Source: Paracoccaceae bacterium
Lineage (GTDB): Bacteria > Pseudomonadota > Alphaproteobacteria > Rhodobacterales > Rhodobacteraceae
Length of the DNA: 56,222 nt
Assembly (NCBI GenBank): GCA_026707935.1
Contig: JAPOVX010000155.1
Coordinates: forward strand, 1-56,222
Direction of reading: 5' to 3'
The notes under the pieces are model-generated. The model made no database searches. It had not been told where the DNA came from and was given only the letters and a program-made list of their open reading frames with translations. Below are positions 15,889 to 25,248 of the stretch, one piece after another (the stretch's first letter is position 1; each line of letters starts with the position of its first letter). A program made the translations under genes and the position numbers.

Positions 15889-18800
15889 ACGTTATTGAAC
15901 AGGTGCGCCAGGACCGCGAGGACCTCGCCCGCGTCCTGAAGAAACATGCGGGCATTCGCAAGATCGTAGAGGATCTTTATCCCGATTCAGCGCATTTCAT
16001 TTACGAGCTGCTCCAGAACGCCGAGGACACCGGAGCGTCCGAGGCCTCTTTTGTCCTTTCCACGGGTGGACTGGTGTTCGAGCACAACGGCCGCGCGTTC
16101 GACAAAGCCGATATACGTGCCATCACCGATATCGGCGAAGGAACAAAGGCGGAGGACGATGAGCAGATCGGCCGCTTCGGCATCGGCTTCAAGGCTGTGT
16201 TCGCCTACACGGAGACACCGCACATCTGGTCCCCGACCTACTCCTTCAAAATCTCTGAAATGGTCCTTCCCTCGGCTCTGCCCCCGGACCCGAACCTCGG
16301 CGTGCGTACGCGTTTCGCGTTCCCATTCAACTCCGGCAAGAAGCAACCAGCCCGGGCTTACTCTGAGATACGCGACGGCCTGGAAGAGATTTCGGACAAC
16401 ACCCTGCTGTTCCTGTCTCACATTGAAGCGACCCAGTGGCGGATTGACGGCGGCAGCGAAGGCCGCCTGCTCCGTATTCCGCATTCGGATCGCCACCTGG
16501 AGATTCTTCGTGAGATCGATGGCAGGTCGACCGAGAGCTCCCACTTCCTCCGCTTTAGCGAGTTGGTCGAAGGATTGGAACGCCAGCACATCGCCATCGC
16601 CTTCGAGCTCGCACGACTGTCCGGAGAACAGCAATCAACTGCACCTTCGCCCTTCGCCAAACAGTTCCGCATTGTCCCGGCCGAGCCTGGATGTGTTGCG
16701 GTCTACTTCACCGCGGCGAAAGAAACCTCAAACCTGCGCTTCCATCTCCATGCCCCCTTCGTTCCGGAACTCAGCCGTTCCAGCATCAAGAATTCGCCGG
16801 CGAACAAGCCTCTCTTCCGGCAACTTGCTGGGCTCGCGGCGCGCGCGCTGTCCGCCATCCGCGACCTCGGACTGCTCGACCGCGACTTTCTTGCCGTTCT
16901 GCCGAACGGCTGGGATGAGATCCCTGCCCAGTACACCACCATTCAGGATGCCATTGTCGACGCGATGAACGAGCACCCGCTGACTCCGAAATATGACACT
17001 GGTCATGCCCCTGCGAGTCGCCTGCTTCAGGCCGAGGCCGGATTGAAGGACCTGCTCGACCGCGAGGACATCCGCTTACTGACCTATGATGGCGATGACC
17101 GGTGCGACTGGGCGATCGCCGCCACTCAAAGGAACAGTCGGGTCGACCGTTTCATACGCGGTCTTGATATCGAGGAATGGGGGGTCAAACAGTTTGTGGA
17201 AACTCTGGACGAGCGGTTATCCAACCGGCAACGGCTTTGCTACTCGCCGCTCAGATGGGAAAAGGGTCCCGACCAACCGTTTCTCGATTGGATTCGGCAG
17301 AAACCGCCGGATTGGCACCGCGCACTGTATGCCCTCTTCCATCGGGAGCTTGCAGACGATCTCGACCGATTCGACCGGATTTGCATCGTCAGACGCTCGG
17401 ACGGCCAATACGGGACGGGCAGTGAATGCTACTTCCCGACCCCGGAGGCCAGGGAAGACGCCATCCATCCTCGCGTCGCCGAAGACACGTTTACGGGTGG
17501 AGGAACCAAGAACGAGCGGACCCGAGCCAGGGCGTTTCTGGAGGGTATTGGTGTCCGCGAAATTGGAGAGCACCAGCAGATCGAAGCTATCCTTGAACGG
17601 CGCTACGCCGACGCAGCAGGAGTACCTTCCTGGGACATCTATGTGTCCGACCTAAGGCGATTCATATCGTTCGTCGAAAAGAATAGAAACGCGAGCACCA
17701 TCTTCGAATCACATTTCATCTTTCGGGGTGCAAACGGTCTTTGGTATCGTCCAAGCGGCCTCTTCCTCGACTCCCCTTATCTCGAAACCGGTTTAGACGC
17801 CTACTATGGACCCCTCGCATCGGATTCAGACCGAATGGCATTATCCGACAGCTACCAGGCGATCGACATTACGGCACAACTCGTCCCCTTCGCCCAGGCG
17901 TGCGGAGTAGCGGATCGCCTTGAAATCTCAGCAGTCAAATGTACCGCCAACCCCGAGCAACCGTATCTGGAAAGCGCACCCGGTGCCTTCTTCACTGACA
18001 CCGGGATTGACCGTGACTTTGTCATCCCCGGGCTCCGGGCCCTCTTCGAAAAACCGACCTTGGCTCTATCCGGTCTCGTCTGGAACACCCTTTCCGACCG
18101 ATCGCACGACAGGGCCATTCTGAAAGCAACCTTTCAATACAACCGGTCCAACGACCCACACTATGCCGCCTCGCAGCTCGTTCACCAATTGCGCGACGCC
18201 GCTTGGATTCCTCAGCGGGACAACCAATTCGTTCGCCCTGCCGAGGCCGAGAGAGACCTTTTGCCGAAAGGCTTCCCCTTCGACCCCGGCTGGCTCTGGC
18301 TCGCCGCCATCAACTTTGGCGCGGAAACCGAAGAGCATACCACGCAGCTGCGCAGGACCCACGAAATCGCCACCGAACTCGGATTTGCCGACGAAGCCGC
18401 ACTTGCCGACGGGAGAAGATTTGCTGAGTTGGCGCCCGACATCCGTCAGAGAATCCTTGCAAGCCACTCCAGCCCCCCGGACCTGCCGACGCACGAACCC
18501 GGCAATCCCAGCCGAAGAGCGGAATCGGTTCGCAAGCAAGCTCGCAAAGCCCCCGGGCGCAAGAAAGAGAAGCGTCCGCGTTCCGTTTCAGTGAACCGTG
18601 ACTCGGTCAAGCGGGAAAAGACCAATCCCTACCTTCGAGAACTCTATACCAACGCGGACGGCGACACCATCTGCCAGGTGTGCCAAGGCCGGCTCCCCTT
18701 CAAGCTCGCCGACGGGAGCTATTATTTCGAGGCAGTGGAGTTGCTCTCCGAACTCGAAAAGCACCACCATCAGAACTACGTCGCGCTGTGCCCCAATCAC

Positions 18801-18974
18801 GCGGCGATGTTCATACACACTAATCCTTCCAAAGAGGACATGAAGCGCATGTTTCTAGCCCTCGATGGCAATGAACTGGAACTCGCTCTCGCCGATCGAC
18901 CAGTTTCTGTGTATTTTACCGACACGCACATTGCGGACCTCAACGTCATCATCGAAGTCAACGACGAGGGCTGA
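15885..18974 (+). CDS. Sacsin-like GHKL ATPase with C-terminal treble-clef-like domain
   Basis: A 1029-residue protein. The N-terminal sacsin/Hsp90-type ATP-binding fold shows the N box FIYELLQNAEDTG (E41, N45), VFEHNGRAF in place of the usual DNGxG, and GRFGIGFKAVFAY (96-107) as the lid glycine box. A long middle region has no motif I recognise. A basic linker (about 870-905) precedes a Cys/His module with CQVCQ, YYFEAVELL and ALCPNHAAMF. That module resembles an HNH treble clef but lacks the expected catalytic His pair. Translation is coupled to the SNF2 helicase by ATGA, so the true start is 15885. GHKL ATPases next to helicases are known in restriction-like defence loci; this role is inferred here. 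Confidence 0.8.
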   Translation: MNVIEQVRQDREDLARVLKKHAGIRKIVEDLYPDSAHFIYELLQNAEDTGASEASFVLSTGGLVFEHNGRAFDKADIRAITDIGEGTKAEDDEQIGRFGIGFKAVFAYTETPHIWSPTYSFKISEMVLPSALPPDPNLGVRTRFAFPFNSGKKQPARAYSEIRDGLEEISDNTLLFLSHIEATQWRIDGGSEGRLLRIPHSDRHLEILREIDGRSTESSHFLRFSELVEGLERQHIAIAFELARLSGEQQSTAPSPFAKQFRIVPAEPGCVAVYFTAAKETSNLRFHLHAPFVPELSRSSIKNSPANKPLFRQLAGLAARALSAIRDLGLLDRDFLAVLPNGWDEIPAQYTTIQDAIVDAMNEHPLTPKYDTGHAPASRLLQAEAGLKDLLDREDIRLLTYDGDDRCDWAIAATQRNSRVDRFIRGLDIEEWGVKQFVETLDERLSNRQRLCYSPLRWEKGPDQPFLDWIRQKPPDWHRALYALFHRELADDLDRFDRICIVRRSDGQYGTGSECYFPTPEAREDAIHPRVAEDTFTGGGTKNERTRARAFLEGIGVREIGEHQQIEAILERRYADAAGVPSWDIYVSDLRRFISFVEKNRNASTIFESHFIFRGANGLWYRPSGLFLDSPYLETGLDAYYGPLASDSDRMALSDSYQAIDITAQLVPFAQACGVADRLEISAVKCTANPEQPYLESAPGAFFTDTGIDRDFVIPGLRALFEKPTLALSGLVWNTLSDRSHDRAILKATFQYNRSNDPHYAASQLVHQLRDAAWIPQRDNQFVRPAEAERDLLPKGFPFDPGWLWLAAINFGAETEEHTTQLRRTHEIATELGFADEAALADGRRFAELAPDIRQRILASHSSPPDLPTHEPGNPSRRAESVRKQARKAPGRKKEKRPRSVSVNRDSVKREKTNPYLRELYTNADGDTICQVCQGRLPFKLADGSYYFEAVELLSELEKHHHQNYVALCPNHAAMFIHTNPSKEDMKRMFLALDGNELELALADRPVSVYFTDTHIADLNVIIEVNDEG

Positions 18975-19156
18975 TCATCTTCCTGGCCTACATCTCCCTG
19001 GCCGGGAAACAGGATGAAATTCGGCAGAACCGACCGTGAGAGTTGCAACCGTCGCACAACCCGTCCGCCGACTTCCGCTACCTCTGTCCAGATGCCAATC
19101 GGAACTTCACGACCGGATTTGAAAATTATCCAATGATATCCGACACGTACCGGATA

Positions 19157-19573
19157 TCAAGCTGTACTCGTACTGGGAACAAACCTGGCCGGATCGACCT
19201 CCATCAGTTGAAATGCCCGGATCTGCAACGGCGTCGGTTCCGACATCAGCGGAAACCGATACGCCCGCCGGGCCGGTATGGCCACCTCGTTCAGCGTCAG
19301 CGTGGCCAGGTCGGCGCCGGGCTGGTGCAGCCGCCCGAACCTGTCGCGCGGGCTCCAGCCGATCCAGTCGTCACGCGCCGTGCATTTGAGCGCCGCGGCC
19401 GAGAAGGCGGCCAGCGCCGGCCACGCGCCGCTGCCGTCGTCGGCCGCATACCATATGGTTTCGCCGATCTTCGGTCCCGCGCCGAGGTAATGATGTGCGT
19501 CCAGGAGATCGCGGAAGCGCTGTTCCTCGCGACGTGCGACCGGTATTGCGGACAGTCTGGAAAGGTCGATCAT
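19157..19573 (-). pseudogene. Truncated DUF4338 (DruA-like) transposon protein fused to a foreign tail
   Basis: From ATG 19573 the protein reads as the start of a DUF4338 protein: REEQRFRDLLDAHHYLGAGP, FSAAALKCTARDDWIGW and RDRFGRLH. DUF4338 proteins are about 300 residues and go on with a conserved half that is missing here. After FGRLH the frame runs into an unrelated tail, LTLNEVAIPARRAYRFPLMS and PTPLQIRAFQLMEVDPARF. The tail sequence recurs near tRNA-Phe (29243-29289). This is a deletion fusion in mobile-element debris, not a working transposase or Druantia component. Confidence 0.65.
19191..19237. repeat. 47-bp diverged repeat, copy A
   Basis: This segment matches 29243-29289 at 41 of 47 positions in the same orientation. 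On the minus strand it encodes PTPLQIRAFQLMEVDP at the end of the DUF4338 fusion frame. In copy B the equivalent reading has a stop in place of Gln. The two copies are probably remnants of one element type. Confidence 0.6.
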
Positions 19574-19782
19574 GGCACCTGATTCGATTCCCGATTCGGT
19601 GCCACTATGGACGGGCAGGAGGCAAGAGTCCAGCCCGCCCCGTAAATCAATCAAAACAAACGAAAATTGACGCTACAAAAATTGGCCCTGAAGTGGTCGT
19701 TATGTAGGCTTTGCACAAGTCCCCAACTGTGCTAGCGCTTTTCGAAGTGTTGCGTTTCGTTCTGAAAGCTGTGGGGACACCA

Positions 19783-20457
19783 ATGCGTTTTTTTCGAGGG
19801 ATTGCTATACCCGAATCTGCTGTTGAAGGCACCATTGCGCGAATTGAGCGAGATGGGCTTTCGGGAAGCGAAGGTAGATGGAAGGTCATCCACTCCCATC
19901 CGGGTGACATTGAATTTCTGTTCTCAAAAGTGGACCTGTCAACAGACGATACTCGCAATCAGGAGTTGGAAATACCGGTCATTTGTGCATGTGGCGAATA
20001 CTTGGGAGCCGCCTATTACGCATTGAAGCACAATCAAACTAGAGAAAACGACACTCCAATAATCGTTGAATTTGAAGCGGATATGAGTTCTATTGCCGTC
20101 GATGGGAGAGACTTTCTTTACACGGCATTTCAAGGGGGGAATCCTGCTCGTGCTCGGCCGGTGTTGCGCGAGGCATTTGGAGAGAATGTGCTGCGTTACG
20201 CCGAAAAGGCCTGGAAGACAGAAAACCAGCAAAAGCGTATCGCTCTGTGCGACTTGGCCGTCAATGATCCGGACGTCGTTCGTTCCCATTACGATAATGT
20301 ACATGTCCTGGGTGGCCGCTACGGGACTGTATTCTGTAGTGCATTCTTGGTGAAAGTGCCGATACCGAGAAGTGCGATAAGTTCTGTTCACAAGGTGAGC
20401 ATGCAAACCAAGATTCCTGATCCGGACCGAACGCTGCAAGATGTTGTGGCCAATTGA
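19783..20457 (+). CDS. Uncharacterised protein, possibly ADP-ribosyltransferase-like
   Basis: A 224-residue protein from the ATG at 19783, which has GGGGAC 5 nt upstream; a TTG at 19711 is less likely. It opens MRFFRGIAIP, an F-R-G pattern, has CACGEYLGAAYYALKHN near the middle and PIIVEFEAD..VDGRDFLYTAF further on. This order of an RG motif, an aromatic helix and a later acidic/strand motif resembles ADP-ribosyltransferase folds, but I see no decisive match. Its codons are richer in A+T than those of its neighbours, consistent with recent transfer. It lies between two broken genes in the island. Confidence 0.6.
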   Translation: MRFFRGIAIPESAVEGTIARIERDGLSGSEGRWKVIHSHPGDIEFLFSKVDLSTDDTRNQELEIPVICACGEYLGAAYYALKHNQTRENDTPIIVEFEADMSSIAVDGRDFLYTAFQGGNPARARPVLREAFGENVLRYAEKAWKTENQQKRIALCDLAVNDPDVVRSHYDNVHVLGGRYGTVFCSAFLVKVPIPRSAISSVHKVSMQTKIPDPDRTLQDVVAN

Positions 20458-20503
20458 CATCTCGTTTGTAAATGGACGTTTTTTGTTCGGACTCCACGCC
20501 GGC

Positions 20504-21328
20504 ATGTGCCGGGACGACGTGTTGACGCTCCGCAGAGAACGAGGCGACACGAACGCACTCGGACCCCCGGAGGAGATTCAGCGCGGGTAGGCAACGGTCC
20601 ACCGGTTCGGCAAAAAGGATGCACGCATTGCTATCTTCTTGCTCAAGCTGGCCCTCATCGTCAGCAATCTCCGGGCAGGACGCTTGCTTATTGATCATGG
20701 TTTCTTCTACGAATGGATGATGGTCCGGAGGCTGCTTTGCGAGACCGTTGACAACGTCATGCTACTGCTTGGAGAGGCTCTTGCTGATCCTGGTGATGAT
20801 TTTCACGAGAGATACCTGGCTGCGTTCTGCTCGGAGGAAGTGGACGGTCAGGGCAACCTGAGCGAATTGCCCGGCCGGGCGCAGAGCAGACGGAAAGTCA
20901 GATCATTCCTCGATTGCATGGAAGAACGAACGACCGGGGAAGTTGTTCCGCAGGGCGATGGTTTGGAAAACGCAACGGGTGCCATGTACAGGTTGGATTC
21001 GGGCGACATACACGGAAATGCTTCGGGCATCATGCGCCTCTATGACGGCAAGTCAGGTAAGTTCCGCACTGACGGGGCAATCGACGATGAGAGGGTCGCA
21101 TCGGAACTACAAGCCCTATGGCAGACGACTTTCGCAGTGATGCAATGCGTTGCCTCGGTACGGGCCCGAGCATTTGGTTGGAAGTCCTGGTTGGATGCCA
21201 CACAGATGGCGAAGAATTTTGCGGCAAACGCTTGGTTAGTACGGGAAATGGCCGGACTGAGGCGGGAGCCGACTCGCCTTTTGGAGTTTTTGGCATTTCG
21301 GTCGGTTGTTGGACGGCGTCCCGGATGA
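20504..21328 (+). pseudogene. Hypothetical gene with in-frame amber stop
   Basis: The frame from ATG 20504 (MCRDDVLTLRRERGDTNALG) meets TAG at 20588-20590 and then continues in the same frame for 246 codons: VHRFGKKDARIAIFLLKLAL, HGFFYEWMMVRRLLCETVDN and YRLDSGDIHGNASGIMRLYD. The reading on both sides is fluent, so the TAG probably replaced a sense codon, perhaps TGG (Trp). A TTG at 20639 could allow a shortened product. The protein is helical and of unknown family. It could equally be a sequencing error. Confidence 0.55.
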
Positions 21329-21847
21329 GATTCGATAGCAGGAAGTCTGGCTGGCATTGCTGAAGTATGGCGGTGCCGGGAACGAGCGACGGCGAAACGG
21401 GATTTGGTACTGCAGATGGAAACTCAGCCGATATATCGGGAAACTGTTCCCCAATCACGACGGGCCGGGAGTCAGGGAGAGGCTCCCAATGCCAGACTAC
21501 AACATAGATGCCGAAATTGAGCCCAGCTGCGGGAATTGACTTCGAACCGAGTTAATTCCCGACCGCCTATTCGCACGCCGCTGCACCACTCATGGGTCGC
21601 TGAACGACGTCTTTTCCGTACGAAGCATCCATATTTCCATTTCAGCGTGTCGTATTCTCCCAGTGAAACTATGACCGAGTTGTTTCCCCCGGTTGGCTGG
21701 GTTCGTGCGATGCTTCAAGTCGCTCAAAGTCGAGGTGATCTATTTCAGATTTCGTGAATTGACCGCTTTTTTTGGCGTTTCCGGTACATGTACCAGAAAT
21801 AACCCCGTTTCCGGGATTGCCGTTCTTTTCCAAGCCATTGATTTTAT
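21329..21847. other. Non-coding flank of the island beside tRNA-Thr
   Basis: About 520 bp with no convincing gene. It covers the 3' flank of tRNA-Thr, where integrating elements usually join, and includes a 22-bp dyad at 21778-21799. No integrase gene is present here. Confidence 0.45.
21778..21799. repeat. Perfect 12-bp palindrome within a 22-bp dyad near tRNA-Thr
   Basis: GGTACATGTACC (21783-21794) is a perfect palindrome. Outside one mismatched base on each side, TTTC and GAAA extend the symmetry. It lies 49 bp beyond the 3' end of tRNA-Thr, where arm or core sites of tRNA-targeting integrases are often found. It could instead bind a dimeric regulator. Confidence 0.45.
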
Positions 21848-21922
21848 TGGTGCTGCCGGAGAGATTTGAACTCTCGACCTCTCCCTTACCAAGGGAGTGC
21901 TCTGCCCCTGAGCTACGGCAGC
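21848..21922 (-). tRNA. tRNA-Thr (anticodon GGT)
   Basis: A 75-nt cloverleaf including an encoded CCA. The acceptor stem GCTGCCG (from 21922) pairs with CGGCAGC, followed by A and CCA at 21848-21850. The D arm is TAGCTCAGGGGCAGAGCA, the anticodon arm CTCCCTTGGTAAGGGAG gives GGT, and the T arm carries GAGTTCAAATCTC. Its 3' end faces the defence island, the usual target of integrases. Confidence 0.95.
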
Positions 21923-22006
21923 TTGACCAGCAGTTGTTTAGCGTAACCCCGACTTGAGGCAAGCACAATCTGGACGGGACAAAGTCACTGGTTTAGGAAC
22001 GCCAAA

Positions 22007-22186
22007 ATGAATGACCTAACCGGTAATGGCGCGAAGATCGACATCGGGAGAAAGACGTCGAGACAGGAAAGACTGCGGCAAGCACTTCGGGAAAACCTGA
22101 AGCGACGCAAGGATCAAAAGAGGCGCCGGGAACGGCTGGAAAACAACAAGGCGAACAAGAACCGGTCGAGCAGCAAGGGAACCTGA
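22007..22186 (+). CDS. Small basic protein upstream of murA
   Basis: A 59-residue, highly basic protein: [20 protein letters not shown] is followed by more Arg, Lys and Asn and a Ser-rich tail. Small proteins of this type, with LRENLKRRK, commonly precede murA in Alphaproteobacteria. It ends 4 bp before the murA start, so the two are probably co-transcribed. No function is known. The ATG at 22007 follows a weak GGAACGCC site. Confidence 0.7.
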   Translation: MNDLTGNGAKIDIGRKTSRQERLRQALRENLKRRKDQKRRRERLENNKANKNRSSSKGT

Positions 22187-22190
22187 CCAA

Positions 22191-23456
22191 ATGGACTCCA
22201 TCAGAATCCGGGGGAACGGTCCACTCAAGGGGTCGGTTCCGATCGCCGGAGCCAAGAATGCGTGCCTGGCCCTGATGCCGGCGTCCCTGCTCGCAGAGGA
22301 ACCGCTGGTTCTCGACAACGCCCCGAGGCTTTCCGACATCGCAACCATGGCCGTCCTGCTCGAGTCCCTCGGCGTCGACGTCGCCTTGGCGGACAGTGGC
22401 CTGACACTTTCGCTGCACGCGGCGGACATCGTGTCGCAAAAGGCCCATTACGACATCGTCAGAAAAATGAGGGCGTCGGTCCTGGTCCTTGGGCCGTTGC
22501 TCGCAAGAACCGGATCCGCGACCGTGTCCTTGCCCGGAGGATGCGCGATCGGTGCGAGGCCGGTCGACCTCCACCTGAAAGGTCTTGAAGCACTCGGAGC
22601 AACGCTTGAGCTGAAAAACGGGTACATTCACGCAACCGCCGCACGTGGCTTGACGGGCGCCCCCTTCACCTTTCCGTTCGTTTCGGTCGGCGCAACGGAA
22701 AACATGCTGCTGGCGGCAACTCTGGCCCGGGGAACGACCGTGCTGCGCAATGCCGCCCTCGAGCCGGAAATTGTTGATCTGGCCACGTGCCTTCGAAAGA
22801 TGGGCGCAAACATATCCGGTGACGGAACTCCGGAAATCGTCGTCGAAGGCGTCGAACGAATGCACGGGACCCGGCACCGGATCGTTGCTGACCGCATCGA
22901 GATGGGAACCTACATGCTCGCCCCTGCGATCACGGGGGGTGATGTCGAACTGCTCGGGGGGAGGCGCGACCTGCTGGAAAGTGTCTGCTTGACGCTGGAG
23001 AATGCCGGTGTCGAAATTGAAGACACCGCTCGCGGATTACGGGTTTCCAGGACGAACGGCCGGATTCGCGCAGTCAACGTTGTCACCGAGCCCTACCCCG
23101 GATTCCCGACCGATCTTCAGGCCCAGATGATGGCGCTTCTCACAACGGCGGATGACACGTCGGTCCTGACGGAAACGATTTTCGAAAACCGTTTCATGCA
23201 CGCGCAGGAACTTCGCCGAATGGGCGCCCGGATTGATGTCCGCGGAGGTACGGCAACTGTCACGGGAGTCCCGTATCTCAAGGGAGCCCCTGTGATGGCA
23301 ACCGATCTGCGCGCGTCAGTCTCGCTCATCCTCGCCGGGCTGGCGGCCAAGGGGGAAACAATCATTTCACGCGTCTACCACCTCGATCGGGGTTATGAAC
23401 GGGTCGAGGAAAAGCTCTCCGCATGCGGAGCGATCATCGACCGGATGACCGGATGA
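22191..23456 (+). CDS. murA: UDP-N-acetylglucosamine 1-carboxyvinyltransferase
   Basis: MurA transfers enolpyruvate from phosphoenolpyruvate to UDP-GlcNAc, the first committed step of peptidoglycan synthesis in the cytoplasm. The 421-residue length is normal. K22 and N23 in [12 protein letters not shown] and the catalytic Cys118 in [18 protein letters not shown], the fosfomycin target, are present. The later [14 protein letters not shown] and the C-terminal GGTATVTGV and GYERVEEKL segments are typical. Its stop overlaps the next start as ATGA. Essential gene, intact. Confidence 0.97.
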   Translation: MDSIRIRGNGPLKGSVPIAGAKNACLALMPASLLAEEPLVLDNAPRLSDIATMAVLLESLGVDVALADSGLTLSLHAADIVSQKAHYDIVRKMRASVLVLGPLLARTGSATVSLPGGCAIGARPVDLHLKGLEALGATLELKNGYIHATAARGLTGAPFTFPFVSVGATENMLLAATLARGTTVLRNAALEPEIVDLATCLRKMGANISGDGTPEIVVEGVERMHGTRHRIVADRIEMGTYMLAPAITGGDVELLGGRRDLLESVCLTLENAGVEIEDTARGLRVSRTNGRIRAVNVVTEPYPGFPTDLQAQMMALLTTADDTSVLTETIFENRFMHAQELRRMGARIDVRGGTATVTGVPYLKGAPVMATDLRASVSLILAGLAAKGETIISRVYHLDRGYERVEEKLSACGAIIDRMTG

Positions 23457-23935
23457 ACAGGAATCCAGAGGCACCGGAAAGTCAAAGAGGGCAAGCGCTC
23501 AACCTCGAGATCATTGACGATGAGGACCTCGCGGTTGCATCGGCGCTGCTCCAGGACGCGGTGGTGTCAGGCCCCGACATGGAGTGGCACAAGGGACGGC
23601 GACGATTTGTCATACTGGCAAACCGTTTTCGCTGGGAAGCCGGGAACTTTGGGGTCGAGACGAAAAGAGAGCCCGAGAGGGTCCGAAGCCTTCTTGTCAT
23701 CAACAGCGTGCTCGGTGTCTCGTTCCGCGGAATCAGCCAGCCGGAAGCCGGCGACATCCTGTGCGTCCTGACGCTCACGTTCGAACCTGCCGCATCGCCC
23801 GGTGGGTATCTCCGGTTTCGCCTGGCCGGCGGCGCAACGCTTCGGCTGGAAGTCGAGTGCCTGGACATGATTTTCAAGGACGTCACGCGACCTTACGTGG
23901 CTCCGTCGGGATCTGTTCCTTTTCACGACGCGTGA
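23453..23935 (+). CDS. DUF2948 family protein
   Basis: A 160-residue protein of the alphaproteobacterial DUF2948 family, whose function is unknown. It shows [20 protein letters not shown] near the middle and [19 protein letters not shown] after it, ending in a beta-rich [14 protein letters not shown]. It lies between murA and hisD with overlapping start and stop codons on both sides, as in many Alphaproteobacteria, so it is expressed with them. Confidence 0.85.
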   Translation: MNRNPEAPESQRGQALNLEIIDDEDLAVASALLQDAVVSGPDMEWHKGRRRFVILANRFRWEAGNFGVETKREPERVRSLLVINSVLGVSFRGISQPEAGDILCVLTLTFEPAASPGGYLRFRLAGGATLRLEVECLDMIFKDVTRPYVAPSGSVPFHDA

Positions 23936-25248
23936 TGCCGACTGTTCTCGACACAAGGGATTCCGCGTTTGCCAGGGAATTCAAGAACTTTCTCGACCGC
24001 GCACGGGAAACCGACGAGGCGGTTTCGGAGGCCGTGGCTTCAATCATCCGGGCGATACGGCAAGAAGGTGACGATGCGCTGTTCGACCTGACCGCGCGTT
24101 TCGACAGCCTGAACCTGACGTCCGGGACCTTGGCCTTCCGGCAAGACGAGATCGAGGCGGCGGCGGCACGCGTATCAAGCAAAGAGAAGAAAGCGCTAAA
24201 ACTTGCCTTCGAACGCATCAGGGCGTTCCATCAACGCCAGTTGCCAGAAGACACGCGATGGACCGACGAGGCCGGGGCGGAAATCGGATGGAAATGGACT
24301 GCCATCGAAAGCGTGGGTGTGTACGTTCCAGGCGGCACTGCCTCCTATCCGTCATCTGTATTGATGAACGTGGTTCCCGCGCTTGTCGCTGGCGTTGACG
24401 AGATCGTCATGGCGGCACCGGTTCCGGGCGGCGAACTCAATCCGCTCGTTCTTTACGCCGCAAGCCTCTGCGGAATCGATTCGATCTTCAAGATCGGCGG
24501 TGCTCAAGCCATCGCCGCGCTTGCCTTCGGCACGGAGACAATTCGACCTGTCGACAAGATTGTCGGACCAGGGAATGCCTACGTGGCAAACGCGAAACGC
24601 CAGGTATTCGGAACGACCGGGATCGACCTGATCGCCGGTCCGACGGAAATCCTGATCATTGCCGACCACGAAAATGATCCGGACTGGGTCGCCATCGATC
24701 TGTTGAGTCAGGCCGAGCATGACGAATATGCCCGGGCAATCCTCGTGACACCGGACCGGGCGTTTGCCGATTCAGTCGTCAACGCGATCGAAAACCAGCT
24801 CGAAACTCTTGCCAGACAACGAATCGCTGCAAAAAGCTGGCAGCGGAATGGTGCGGTGATCGTCGTGCGTGACCTCGCCGAAGCAGCGGAACTCTCAAAT
24901 CGGATCGCACCGGAACATCTGTCGGTCATGACATCGGAGCCGGAGCTCGTGGCCGAAAACATCCGCAATGCCGGCGCGTTGTTCCTCGGGCGCTGGACGC
25001 CGGAAGCAATTGGAGACTACGTTGCGGGTCCAAATCATGTCCTGCCCACATCCGGAAACGCACGCTTCAGTTCCGGTCTTTCCGTCATCGAATTCATGAA
25101 ACGAACAACCATCATGCAGATGACGCCCGGCGCACTCGAAAGAATCGGCCCCACGGCAATGATACTTGCCAATCGTGAATCGCTCCCCGCGCACGAACAA
25201 AGCGTTCGAACGCGGCTGGATCGCATCCGATCGGAAAGAAATGACTGA
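23935..25248 (+). CDS. hisD: Histidinol dehydrogenase
   Basis: HisD oxidises L-histidinol to L-histidine in two NAD-dependent steps, the end of histidine synthesis. The 437-residue protein has YVPGGTASYPSSVLMNVVPA, KIGGAQAIAALAFGT with the zinc-binding Gln, SQAEHDEYA with His and Asp in the active site, and GPNHVLPTSGNARFSSGLS. The ATG at 23935 shares a base with the DUF2948 stop; a longer upstream frame has no likeness to HisD. Intact. Confidence 0.96.
   Translation: MPTVLDTRDSAFAREFKNFLDRARETDEAVSEAVASIIRAIRQEGDDALFDLTARFDSLNLTSGTLAFRQDEIEAAAARVSSKEKKALKLAFERIRAFHQRQLPEDTRWTDEAGAEIGWKWTAIESVGVYVPGGTASYPSSVLMNVVPALVAGVDEIVMAAPVPGGELNPLVLYAASLCGIDSIFKIGGAQAIAALAFGTETIRPVDKIVGPGNAYVANAKRQVFGTTGIDLIAGPTEILIIADHENDPDWVAIDLLSQAEHDEYARAILVTPDRAFADSVVNAIENQLETLARQRIAAKSWQRNGAVIVVRDLAEAAELSNRIAPEHLSVMTSEPELVAENIRNAGALFLGRWTPEAIGDYVAGPNHVLPTSGNARFSSGLSVIEFMKRTTIMQMTPGALERIGPTAMILANRESLPAHEQSVRTRLDRIRSERND

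Noticed and set aside
19157..19573. Druantia system (DruA) component
   Set aside because: Only the first ~80 residues of the DUF4338 domain exist and no other Druantia gene is present.
21669..21968. Frames across tRNA-Thr, one reading LPERFELSTSPLPRECSAPE
   Set aside because: This is the familiar false translation of a tRNA gene.
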